Of a stretch of 64,000 nucleotides of DNA, positions 53,848 through 63,355 are shown piece after piece. A model generated the notes under the pieces. The model saw only the letters and a program-made list of their open reading frames with translations. It was not told the DNA's origin and did no database searches. This DNA comes from Aphanomyces cochlioides (Eukaryota; Oomycota; Saprolegniomycetes; Saprolegniales; Verrucalvaceae): NCBI GenBank assembly GCA_019828595.1, contig JAHQRK010000012.1, positions 930,001 through 994,000 on the forward strand, written 5' to 3'. The stretch's first letter is position 1, and every line of letters begins with the position of its first letter. The position numbers and the translations under genes are program-made.

Positions 53848-54891
53848 ATGGTCCTAGTTCCTCATCGTCCTCTTGGCTCGCAAGGTCTCGTCTGCTCAGC
53901 ACAAGGTCTTGGCTGCATGGGGATGACTGCCTACTATGGCAACTTTGATCGTGCGGCCCATGAAGAAGAATCGCTCCGGATCATCTCGAAAGCGCTCGAG
54001 CTTGGCATCAACATGCTCGACACGGCGTGGATCTATCAATCTTTTGGAGCAGGTGGAGGCGGCAACTTTGCCAACGAAGAACTTGTCGGCAAAGCGATCA
54101 AGCAGCATGGCCGCGAGAAATTTGTGATCGCTACCAAGTTTGGCAACATTCTAGACCCCACGGCTCCTGGTGGCCGACGGACGTCTGGCAAAGAAGTGGA
54201 TATCCGATCGCAACTGACCGACTCGTTGCAACGCCTTGGCACCAACTACATTGACTTGTACTACATGCATCGGATGGATCCTGACACGCCGATTGAAGAA
54301 ACCATGGCGGTACTCAAGTCTCTCGTCCAAGAAGGCAAGATCAAATACGTTGGCTTGTCGGAATGCACACCAGATGAACTCCGACGTGCTCATGCTATCC
54401 ATCCTGTCACGGCCATTCAAATGGAATGGTCGCTTCAATCGCGCGACTTGGAAGAAGCTGTGGTCCCTACCGCTCGCGAGCTCGGTATTGGTATCGTAGC
54501 GTATTTACCGCTGTGCTGAGGCTTTCTCGCTGAAATTGACGCGTTTGACAAGTTGGACGACAATGACCGTCGACGAACACTTCCTCGTTTCAATCAAGAG
54601 AAATTAGCTGAAAGCAAAGCCAAGGTCGCTCGCTTCTTCGAACTGGCCAAGGAGAAGAAGGTAACCCCTGCCCAATTGGCCCTTGGATGGGTCCATGCTC
54701 AAGGCAATGACGTGTTTCCCATTCCAGGCACCAAATCATCTACTCGAATTGTCGAGAATGCCGCTGCCGCTACTCTTTCTTTGCCTACGACAGAATGGCA
54801 AGAAGTGGCAGATGCTGCGGCTGCCATCAATAGCGAGCGCCATTACCCCGCAGCATTTGCAGCAAGCTTTAATGCCCGCATGAACATTTAA
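53848..54891 (+). pseudogene. Aldo-keto reductase with a single nonsense codon (AKR-h)
   Basis: ATG 53848. The whole protein is in one frame to FNARMNI at 54891 except for TGA at 54517-54519 (codon 224), where paralogues have CGA in SPLCRG. This is a C-to-T change at a CpG. The Ser two codons after GIVAY is also changed (YLPLC). The tetrad is intact. It could be a polymorphism, a recent pseudogene or a sequencing error. If read as is, the product would lack the last third. Confidence 0.92.
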
Positions 54892-55289
54892 TATCTTATA
54901 ATTGAATCAAGTGGATATCCTCTCAATTCATCAAGTTCTCTTGTTGGTACATGGGATCAATGCACATTCTACGGACGCTGATTCTAAAATGGCCCTGGCC
55001 AGTAATAGAGAGTTTGCGCAAATTGTGATTACACTATAGACTTGACTATAGTGATAAAGTTTTACAAGTACCTTTGATACATAATTTTGTATAGTCGAAA
55101 TGCCATAGTCATCTTGACTATAAATCGACTTTCAAGCCCCTTCATAATCATCGAGAATACCTCCATGTTTTGGAAACTCTCAATAATAAATCAATCATAA
55201 TGATAAGTATTTCAGAGGTTCCTCTTTTCTTTCCACAACGGTCCAGCCAGTCAATCTCAAGACTTCCCAACAAACTGAGTGCCATCAGC

Positions 55290-56060
55290 ATGGTCGAATC
55301 CTCGCTAGAAGTCCCCGTCGATCAAGATGCCGCGCCGCTTACACCTGTCGAAGACATGAAGAAGGAGAGGAAGACAAGATTTTCTTACAAAGAAGCCGAT
55401 GATATCAAGTTGCTGCAAGAGATCCTCAGCGACGACGGCCTCTTTGTCGATGGCGCGAAGGAGGTCTTGCAGTGGCATGGTATCCACAAACGACTGCATA
55501 GTGGCGGAATGGACGTTAGTGAGCATAGTCTCAAGCGTCGCCTCAAAACAATCTACGAATCGTTCTGCTCGGCAGAACGTGCGTCCAAATCAGCGTCAGG
55601 TACGACTTCTTTATTCAATTTAGGTTAAAGCTTGTAACTAGGTGTTGAAGAGTCTGTCGACGAAAAGACTCAACTGCTTCAAGAGTATCACGACCTCTTT
55701 TGCGAGCGGCAGGCCGTCGAAGTTGAAAAGAAGCGGTCGACGAATGATCGTGATAAAAGAAATGAAGAAGGAGGTCGTGCGATTCGAGACGCTGCATTAA
55801 ACAGCGTCGAACGTAATGCCGCTCACGACGACGAGAAGGATTTAACAAAATTCGACGTCAACGAGTACCTCAAGGAGACTCTACGCGTGCGTGTGATGGA
55901 ACACGAGGATCAAGCAGACTTGAAGCGCCGGCGCTTGGATCTTGACAACCGCCTCATCTCGTTGCAGGAGAACATGATTGAATTACAAAAGGAAGCGACA
56001 AGAATGCAGCATGAGACCATGAAGATCATGACAGCGCTGATCGATAAGATTCAAAAATAA
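55290..56060 (+). CDS. Myb/SANT-like partner protein of H3, one intron
   Basis: Exons 55290-55599 and 55642-56060 with a 42-nt GT..AG intron between codon positions 1 and 2 of a Gly codon; 242 aa. The N-terminal half (FSYKEADDIKLLQEILSDDG, HSLKRRLKTIYESF) is helical and DNA-binding-like. The C-terminal half is a long charged coiled coil (EHEDQADLKRRRLDLDNRLI, ENMIELQKEATRMQHETMK). It occupies the place of the Myb-like partner in H1 and H2. The upstream frame is open to 55170, but ATG 55290 (MVESSLEVP) fits best. No lesion is seen. Confidence 0.75.
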
Positions 56061-56226
56061 TATAATTTTAGTCGCAAAATATATTATTAGCGCTATTAAT
56101 ATAAATATTTAATCAAATTTAAATATGTTATGATGTTTGTATACTATTTAATTGTGACAGCTAGTAATTAAATTCCTTCTATACATTTAAATAAGTACAG
56201 TGCAGTTAAAAAATATCGAACACATT

Positions 56227-57390
56227 TTATTCATTGAGATATTCTTCCAAAGACGGCGGGACAAGGTTGAAGAATTGGCTCGTTTGGTTGCCGCCGTTGA
56301 CGCATGCAAGGCAATTGGTGAGAAGAACGCCGATGAGGTACATCTTGGCAACTGGGGAGAGGAAGACCTTCAGATTTTTCTTGTAGTCTAGAAAAGCCCA
56401 GTGCCGCAATATGCCAGCAAAGCACCATTCGACTGATACCCGCACCGAGCTCATCTTCTTGTTGAAAGCGGCTTGCGCTTGAGTGACGATCGCGCCCTTG
56501 TATGGGCTAAGAAGCCATGGACGGAGAGGATAGGCAGGGTCGCCATAGATGTAGGTTCCAGTCGACGCATGCGACAGCCACTTGTGGCCAATTCGGCTTT
56601 CTTTTAGCAGTATAACGTCGTGTCGGCGGCCTTCGATGGGGCCGTACATCGATACAATAAGACCGTTTGCTAGAGTCACGCTTTGGAACTTGATAGAATG
56701 GACTCGTTTATGTCCATTATACGCTTGTCGCTGAAAATATGTTGGACGCGATATTGGCCGTACCGTGCCGTCAATAAAAGCAGCGCAAGGTGTATCAATC
56801 CCAGTCTTTCTGGAAATAGCTTGACTTGATGAAGCTGTACAAGTCGCCACGAGGGTAGCGTCGAACTCGATTTTCATTTTGTATTTCGTGTAGAGTAAAT
56901 TCAATACATGAGAAAAGATCCTACAAAGCTCAGACGGTTCTCTACCAAACAACATCGAGAGCTCTATCCATCGATTCGGATAACTCATGCGACGCAAGAG
57001 AACCAATAGTCCATCTAAAGCACTTACTTTGAGTCTACTCGTCGTAATAAGCACCTCTGGCAGACGCATACTGGCAAGTAGACGAGATATCTCGTCTTTT
57101 TGAAACCTGAATAACGCCAGGCACGTCTGGTCGCACACAGTATTCAGTTTGAATCGCTCTTGTGGAATCATAAGTCTTTCGCGAATTGAGCGTCGGAGCA
57201 GCAAGAAGATCAGGTCATCATTGCTCGCAGCAAGGAGCACAAGCATGGTCGGATTCATTCTTCTGCACCAAGGAAATGCACTTGTGAACGAATGGTCCAG
57301 AGAAATACGAGCTGAATTACCTCTCTCATTTGCATTCATATCTATAGTCAATTTTATAGTTGATTTTGCGTGCGCAATCGCCATGTGCAT
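56227..57390 (-). CDS. HARBI1-like DDE transposase of H3, intact
   Basis: 387 aa from ATG 57388-57390; later Met codons (residue 18 or 46) are possible. Catalytic set: Asp207 in AAFIDGTVRPI, Asp284 in IYGDPAYPLRPWLLSPYKGA, Glu321 in SVEWCFAGI, with IEGRRHD between. This is the DDE nuclease of the PIF/Harbinger/DDE_4 type and would cut at the TIRs together with the Myb-like partner. It is the only transposase in the window with no stop, shift or missing catalytic residue. The N-terminal 130 residues are helical and probably contact DNA. Confidence 0.88.
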   Translation of the reverse strand: MHMAIAHAKSTIKLTIDMNANERGNSARISLDHSFTSAFPWCRRMNPTMLVLLAASNDDLIFLLLRRSIRERLMIPQERFKLNTVCDQTCLALFRFQKDEISRLLASMRLPEVLITTSRLKVSALDGLLVLLRRMSYPNRWIELSMLFGREPSELCRIFSHVLNLLYTKYKMKIEFDATLVATCTASSSQAISRKTGIDTPCAAFIDGTVRPISRPTYFQRQAYNGHKRVHSIKFQSVTLANGLIVSMYGPIEGRRHDVILLKESRIGHKWLSHASTGTYIYGDPAYPLRPWLLSPYKGAIVTQAQAAFNKKMSSVRVSVEWCFAGILRHWAFLDYKKNLKVFLSPVAKMYLIGVLLTNCLACVNGGNQTSQFFNLVPPSLEEYLNE

Positions 57391-57480
57391 TGAATTATAC
57401 TATAGACTTGACTATGCACTATAGTATAATCTATAGTATAATCTTGATTTGCGCAAAGTCTCTAATGCCTTGAAAATCAA

Positions 57481-57998
57481 CTTCGAGGGCGGGTGATGCA
57501 AATTTGCATCAAATTCTGATTTTCGACTCGTTTTTTGGTCATAAAATGTCAAGAATTGTGATTTGTCAAAAATAAATTGTATCTGCGAAATACCACTGTT
57601 TCGGCGAATCAAAACAAGCTGCTATGACTGAAACACTCCTACACGTTGAGGCGATTTCACCACGAAAAGAGCGACTCTACCAACTTTGCATGTGACCATA
57701 TGGAATGGTATTGTAAGCATTACACAAAGCTTTGACCAAATATTGTGGGAAGCAACACCAGTAGCTATGTCATATTCAAACCACATCGAGAAGGCAATTT
57801 GCCCATTTACATCTCAAAATATCGTCAGATATATCAAAAGATTGAATGATATTTTTAATTTGTCCCGCCAGCAACAAAATGTATCATATGGTGTTTCTCA
57901 CAAAATTTCTTCTTCCATTTGTTTATCCGAAACAGAATATATGGAATTTTGTATGGAAAATATGATGCATTTTTGCATCGAATCAGTCGCCCTCGAAG
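57481..57998. repeat. Possible small non-autonomous element
   Basis: CTTCGAGGGCG at 57481 and its inverted counterpart ending at 57998 (CGCCCTCGAAG) are followed inward by TGATGCAAA..TGCATC on both sides. About 518 bp, no coding signal. No target duplication was found, so its status as a transposon is uncertain. It starts 15 bp after H3. Confidence 0.4.
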
Positions 57999-58019
57999 GG
58001 GGCTAACCCTTCAATAATA

Positions 58020-58041
58020 TACTACTATTAATATAGTAGTA
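58020..58041. repeat. 22-bp perfect palindrome
   Basis: TACTACTATTAATATAGTAGTA, with no loop. It lies in AT-rich sequence before the pogo-like gene. Confidence 0.85.
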
Positions 58042-58208
58042 AAATATTAACGTGGCCGATCAGTGATTTGCCGGGTGGGATGCACCAATCAATATAGTTT
58101 ATTCTTATGATTGGACGAAATGATTCCCTCAAAAAAATTTGTACTTGTGAGGACTTTTGGAGGGAAATATATTGACTTTGAGAGGCATGTCAAAGGAAAA
58201 CATCACGA

Positions 58209-59603
58209 ATGCCGCCAAGAACGGAATACAGTGTAGATGACCTCAGGGCAGCCATCAACGATGTTATCAAAATGTAGCATAAAGTACCGACTGCTGCACT
58301 CAAGTACAAAATTCCTGAACGAACTTTACGACAACATGTGTCAAAAATCAAGACAATCTCAGCAATGAGTAGAACCATGTGACCTGACCCAATATTGCCG
58401 CCATGGTGTGAAAATGACTTGGTTGCATGGATCCTCACAATGCAGCAAGATGGGAATCCCTTGACGTGTCCAGTCATTCTTGAGAGGGCCAACGAGATGT
58501 TCGATGCAGTCCACGAGTTTGCCAGACCGACTAAGTTGACCTCTGGATGGTATCAGCGATTCCTGGGACGTCACCGTGAGCTCAAAATAGCTAGAGCAAC
58601 TGCTCTGAGCAAGCCAAGACAATCCATAAGCGACCAAGACATTGACAACTTCTTCATTGAGCTTCTTGAAGCAACTTCGCAAGTACAAATGGATCCAACT
58701 CGAATCTTCAATATGGACGAAACTAGTTTCAGTCCAACGTCAACGTCCAAGAAAGTTGATGTTCATCGGAACACGAAGCAAGTGTACGTCGAAGAGCCCT
58801 CAGCTTCTTGCCATGTCACAGTAGTCGCTTGCGTTGGCGCAGACGGGACCAAGATACCACCACTTTTCATCCTCCCTGGAAATCGAGTATCGACCAACGT
58901 CTGTGAAAGCCTCATCATCCTTGGAGCTTCAGTGACGACGTCAGAAAAGGGCTGGATAAATTCGTACATTTGTCGAAAGTGGCTTTCAATGCTTCATGCG
59001 GCAATTCCAAGCTCAACCAAGAGGCCAATATTGCTGGTACTGGACGGCTGCTCATCGAACTACTCAAACCACATCTACGAAGAGTCAGTGAAACTGGGGA
59101 TTTTGTTGTTGTTTTTACCAGCCAACTCGACCCATATCTTTCAACCACTTGACGTCACAGTCTTTCGTCCTTTTAAGCAAGCCGTTCGGAAGGAAATATC
59201 AAATGAGATGTGGTGGGGCGGTTGTCACACAATCCATAAGCACGAAGCCATTTCAATCGCGTGTCGTGCGTGGATGCATAATACCAAGGAATCCCATATC
59301 ACAAACGGCTTCTTTTGCACTGGCATTTTTCCTCCCTCCATCGAGAAGATGAAATATCGGCTGTCCCTGTTCCGCCCACCACAAGGTGAAATCGAAAATG
59401 TCGATATGTCATGGGTTCAACGTCGTGATGTGATGCGAAAAGACATTTTGACCCTCCTCCCTAAAAAAAGGCTCGCAGAACTCGGAAAACAATTACTGTC
59501 AGTGGAAAATTTATCACCGCTGAGTACCATGCTGCATTGCAATCGCAGCGAAATCAAATATCAAGCGCCCGTCAACATGAGATTCAAGTGCATTCTGATG
59601 TGA
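58209..59603 (+). pseudogene. pogo/Tigger-like (DDE_1) transposase, N-terminal stops
   Basis: From ATG 58209 the frame shows a psq/pogo helix-turn-helix (VPTAALKYKIPERTLRQHVS), then a CENP-B-type HTH (NPLTCPVILERANEMFDAVH, SGWYQRFLGRH) and the DDE core: FNMDETSF, LLVLDGCSSN and QPLDVTVFRPFK. In-frame stops stand near 58275 (TAG) and 58380 (TGA); after the second the frame is open for about 400 codons to 59603. The third acidic position appears as Asp (PLD), as in pogo-like DDD enzymes. I could not define terminal repeats. Confidence 0.82.
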
Positions 59604-59789
59604 TTGAATTTTGTGATGTGTAAAGTGCAAAAATTGAATGAAAGTGTGTTGAATGAATGACATCGATGTGTGCTGTAAACACGAAGCATTTCAATCATAT
59701 ATTAAAACGTCAATGTTCTGTCTAATTCCAATTCGTCCATGAACACTTTTCTTAAAGCCTAGTCTACCAAGGCAAAGGATAACCAACCG

Positions 59790-60084
59790 TTTTGAGGCCA
59801 AATTCAATAATTGAGGTAAAAATATGAACTTGTTTATCTTCAAGAGTTTTGCACCAAGTCCAATATTTTTGGTTGGGATATACTCAGTGGAGGCTCCCAA
59901 AATGCCATTTTACGAAATGGAGGTTTTACCTCCATTTTGAATATGCCATAAATCGTTGATCCCAATTTTGCTGAAAATGGCATATTGATTTTGAAATTTT
60001 GCCAGACGCACCCTTATTGAATTTGGCCTCAAAATGGCATTTTGGGCCTATTTATTGTAATATTTTCGGTTGCCAGACGGGCCC
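59790..60084. repeat. Nested inverted repeats with H2-like ends
   Basis: Arms 59790-59810/60014-60034 (21 bp, exact) and 59897-59912/60031-60046 (16 bp, exact) interlock. TGCCAGACGCACCC (60000-60013) and TGCCAGACGGGCCC (60071-60084), each followed by TTA, resemble the right end of H2 (CAACCAAACGCACCC-TAA). Likely remains of MITE-type elements inserted in one another. Confidence 0.6.
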
Positions 60085-60399
60085 TTATTTTCAGTGGGTT
60101 CACTAAATCGAGCCAGACTGTATCCCTAATTTCAGCTCTAACGGGTAGACCAGTCTTCTACTTTGGGCCAACACAATTGGATTTCATTCCTGACGAAATA
60201 AATTGCACATGAGTCCCTTGATCAAACAACAGGTTGAGTTGTAAGTTGGACACACAAGCGAGATCTACTGCATCACTGGTTGAGTACTCCGGCTTGGAGA
60301 CTCGTATTTTGGCCAAAATACAAATCAAAATGTCAAGATTATCCGGATGAATCAGTACAAGGTTGCCAAGAAGTCACTTTTCAATTTTCGTCTTTCAAC

Positions 60400-61064
60400 T
60401 TGGTTCATGTTCCTCAACGTCCTCTTGGCTCGCAAGGTCTCGTCTGCTCGGCGCAAGGCCTTGGCTGCATGGGAATGACTGCCTACTATGGCAACTTTGA
60501 TCGTGCGGCCCAAGAAGAAGAATCGCTCCGGACCATCTCGAAAGCGCTCGAGCTTGGCATCAACATGCTCGACACGGCGTGGATCTATCAATCTTTTGGA
60601 GCAGGTGGAGGTGGTAACTTTACCAACGAAGAACTTGTCGGCAAAGCCATCAAGCAGCATAGTCGTGACAAGTTTGTGATTGCGACCAAGTTCGGCTTCG
60701 TACTCAAGGAAGGTGGTATGGTTGTGTCGGGAACAGAGGAGACCATCCGGTCGCAACTGGCCGACTCTTTGAAGCGCCTCGGTACAGACTATATTGATTT
60801 GTACTACATGCATCGCATTGATCCCACCACTCCAATTGAAGAAACTGTGGCCGTCCTGAAATCTCTTGTGGAAGAAGGCAAGATCAAGTACATTGGTCTG
60901 TCCGAATGCACACTTGATGAGCTGCGTCGTGCTCATGCTGTTCATCCGATCACTGCTATCCAAATGGAGTGGTCATTGCAATCGCGTGACTTGGAAGAAG
61001 CTGTGGTTCCGACCGCCCGCGAACTCGGGGTTGGGATTGTGACTTATTCACCATTGTGCCGAGG
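60400..61064 (+). pseudogene. Aldo-keto reductase cut by G3 LTR, start codon lost (AKR-i)
   Basis: Aligned to AKR-h, the start ATG is TTG here (60400-60402); the next in-frame upstream ATG would be 40 codons earlier (60280), in sequence homologous to the promoter of AKR-h. The coding part then has LDTAWIY, ATKFG, YYMHRID and IGLSECT without breaks, until SPLCRG, where the G3 LTR starts at 61065. The last third is outside the window if it exists. No TSD can be checked because only one side is visible. Confidence 0.92.
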
Positions 61065-61362
61065 TGTGACGGTGATGAGCGTGTCACCACCTGATTGACA
61101 CGCATCCCTTCGAGTAACCTTCCAGGGACCGTCCTCCACGAAAGGTCCCTCATCCTCCATGAAAGGACTCCTCGTCCTCAACAGCTCGTCCTCGAGCTTG
61201 CATATGCATGTGTAGATTATAATTCATTTCCACCTTAAGTGCAAACAAGGTCTTCATCCTACCTTGTGCGTCCTTCAGTTTCTAGCGAGAATACGATTGC
61301 CTGGTGTTCGATTGCGGTCGATCATCTTTATTATTTGTGACTCTCTCATCCCCCACGTCACA
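61065..61362 (+). repeat. 5' LTR of G3
   Basis: 298 bp from TGTGACGGTG to ACGTCACA; the ends are inverted repeats (TGTGACG/CGTCACA) like those of G1 and G2, but the body is different and shorter. Confidence 0.88.
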
Positions 61363-61366
61363 AATT

Positions 61367-61382
61367 TGGTGGAGCAGCAGGG
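61367..61382 (+). other. Primer binding site of G3
   Basis: TGGTGGAGCAGCAGGG, four bases after the LTR, one base different from G2. Sixteen bases would cover CCA, discriminator, acceptor and T-stem of one tRNA. Confidence 0.6.
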
Positions 61383-61414
61383 TACTCTCCACTTGATCCT
61401 GAAAACGTGCAAGC

Positions 61415-63355
61415 ATGGATCCTCGAAGACAAGAAGACCTCAACCTTGATCCCGATCATGCCGATGCCTTTATTGCCGGTTCTGACAGGGACCCACCTCG
61501 AACGAACACTGTGACTGAGTCCGCCATTGTTACCTACACTGAGTCGCCTTTAGCGACGCTACGAAAGCGGGACCTTGAGTACCGCCAATTACATCATGCT
61601 AACTCGCCTGAACAGCGAGACCCCGAGAAGAGAAGTCGACAACTGCCCGCCGAATACAGCAACGAAGACATGGGGTCCGACAACAAATCCGACCTAGTAC
61701 CGTCTCCGGCACTGGATGCCAGTGAGGCTGGACCATCGGACCTCACGGGAAGCGAATTGTCTCTCGAGCCTCGCAGCTCGCTCGAAGAATTGCCTTTTTG
61801 GGAGTCCTATGACGACTCTACCTTTCCAACGCAGGATCTCGTCCATTACGATGGGGACCCTGTGTCTACTACCAATGTGCATTTCGATGATGCCTTCACA
61901 CCTGAAGATGGGAGCATCATCCCTTTTTCACACTCAACCGATACTCTGTCACCAACCTCGAGTGCAATCACCAGGACTGTCACCACAGTTGTGTCGCGAA
62001 CGGTAACTGAAACAACAAGCCCACGGACCATTCGTCAATTGCTCCCATTGTCTGAGCACGATGAACTTGGCTTGGTTGCTGCTGGACCCGGCAATTATGC
62101 AAATCGTCAGGGCCCTGAGCTTCCGGCCTTGTCGCATGACCCTTTGTCAACGAGCCCTGGTGCACATCAGTCGCCTCATCAAATTGCAAGTTCTGAAGTC
62201 CCTGCGCTTGAATATGCTCTTCCTGACGGACCTCCCTCTAGTGAGGACTACCAGCTTACACGACGTGGGGACCGCTTTGGGACCCATGACCAACCTCAAG
62301 CAGTGCACAGGGACCCACCTCTTCTGGGACCCACTGATCAATCCAACGTCCTTGCCGCAGTACCCGGTCTGACGTTCACTACAAGTGAGCAGGTTGAGAT
62401 ACCTCTTGAGCTTACGGACTTACCTCGTACGGACCCTTCCGCCACGGATATGGAGATATCTGAAATTGATCATGGCCTTGCCCTGTTGCCTACGGTTTCG
62501 GATCTTTCACAGCGTGTCTTGCAACTCCAAGATTCTGTCCGTTACACGGAGACATCAGTTTCACTACAACTCAACCAAATGCTAGTGGACCAACGCGGGG
62601 CCAACTCGGCCCTGGGTTCTTTGACTTCTGCAGTAGAAGTTGCGTCCAACAGGACCCAACTCCTTGAGGGGGGCCTTTCTTCTCTGGAGCAGGGCCTCTC
62701 TTCTACTCGACAAGACTTGCTCAACAGAGTCCAACAAGTAACGGACCAAGTCCATCAAGTGGGATTGACGGTCGAAACGACCCGGTCCGTTACGGATTCA
62801 CAAATCTCACACATTCGAAAATCTTTGGCTGAAACGGTCCCACGAGAGACCCATGAAACAGCTATCCAAACACTGTCAGAAACCATTCTCGAATTGCGCC
62901 AGTCCTTGCAAGACCAAGCGCCCGTCTGCCAACAACTCCGGTCCGGCCTTCTCTGTAACGAAGACCGCTTTCAGACCGAGCTTCATCAACTACAACAAGA
63001 GGTCCAGTCTCTCCGCTTTCTCCAAAGCGACTTCCAAACACGGGTCCCAGCCGAATTCAGCGAAACTCGCCGCCTACTTGAAGAACTCGACAAGTCCAAC
63101 AAGCACCTTAGCGCCTGTGTCTCGGACCTCACTCGGGAGAACTCTCAACTAACGAAACAAGTACTGTCCCTGAAGGAACAGCTCAATCTACACCAACAAG
63201 AACTACAAGAACTCCGGACCCAGACCCCGGACACTCAGCAAGCGACCGAACCTACCTCGGTCCCTACATCTTCCGATTCTAACGAGGTCCCTGCTCTAGT
63301 TCGTGACCTCAACGAACGAATTGCTTCTCTAGCTGCCGGACTCCATCAAACATGA
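61415..63355 (+). CDS. Coiled-coil-rich ORF1 preceding gag in G3
   Basis: 646 aa without interruption from ATG 61415. The N-terminal third is acidic and Ser/Pro/Thr-rich (SSLEELPFWESYDD). From about residue 360 to the end come long heptad-type helices (LPTVSDLSQRVLQLQDSVRY, TELHQLQQEVQSLRFLQSDF, ELDKSNKHLSACVSDLTREN). Homologous to the broken ORF in G2, so it belongs to the element family. No enzyme motif, no zinc knuckle. Its TGA (63353-63355) overlaps the gag ATG (63352-63354). Most Ty3/gypsy elements have gag first, so an extra structural ORF here is unusual; it may be an N-terminal part of Gag made separately. Confidence 0.8.
   Translation: MDPRRQEDLNLDPDHADAFIAGSDRDPPRTNTVTESAIVTYTESPLATLRKRDLEYRQLHHANSPEQRDPEKRSRQLPAEYSNEDMGSDNKSDLVPSPALDASEAGPSDLTGSELSLEPRSSLEELPFWESYDDSTFPTQDLVHYDGDPVSTTNVHFDDAFTPEDGSIIPFSHSTDTLSPTSSAITRTVTTVVSRTVTETTSPRTIRQLLPLSEHDELGLVAAGPGNYANRQGPELPALSHDPLSTSPGAHQSPHQIASSEVPALEYALPDGPPSSEDYQLTRRGDRFGTHDQPQAVHRDPPLLGPTDQSNVLAAVPGLTFTTSEQVEIPLELTDLPRTDPSATDMEISEIDHGLALLPTVSDLSQRVLQLQDSVRYTETSVSLQLNQMLVDQRGANSALGSLTSAVEVASNRTQLLEGGLSSLEQGLSSTRQDLLNRVQQVTDQVHQVGLTVETTRSVTDSQISHIRKSLAETVPRETHETAIQTLSETILELRQSLQDQAPVCQQLRSGLLCNEDRFQTELHQLQQEVQSLRFLQSDFQTRVPAEFSETRRLLEELDKSNKHLSACVSDLTRENSQLTKQVLSLKEQLNLHQQELQELRTQTPDTQQATEPTSVPTSSDSNEVPALVRDLNERIASLAAGLHQT

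Larger units (their letters stand above)
55007..57463. mobile_element. Apparently intact PIF/Harbinger-like transposon H3
   Basis: Imperfect inverted ends of about 38 bp begin AGAGAGTTTGCGCAAAT (left, 55007) and AGAGACTTTGCGCAAAT (right, ending 57463). AAT stands at 55004-55006 and 57464-57466 as a 3-bp duplication. Just inside are runs of ACTATAGACTTGACTATAG. 2,457 bp holding a spliced Myb-like gene (plus) and a 387-aa transposase (minus) without stops or shifts. It may be autonomous. Confidence 0.85.

Noticed and set aside
55600..55641. Frameshift in the H3 partner gene
   Set aside because: The break has GT..AG borders, an intron-like length and keeps the frame when removed, so it is read as an intron rather than damage.
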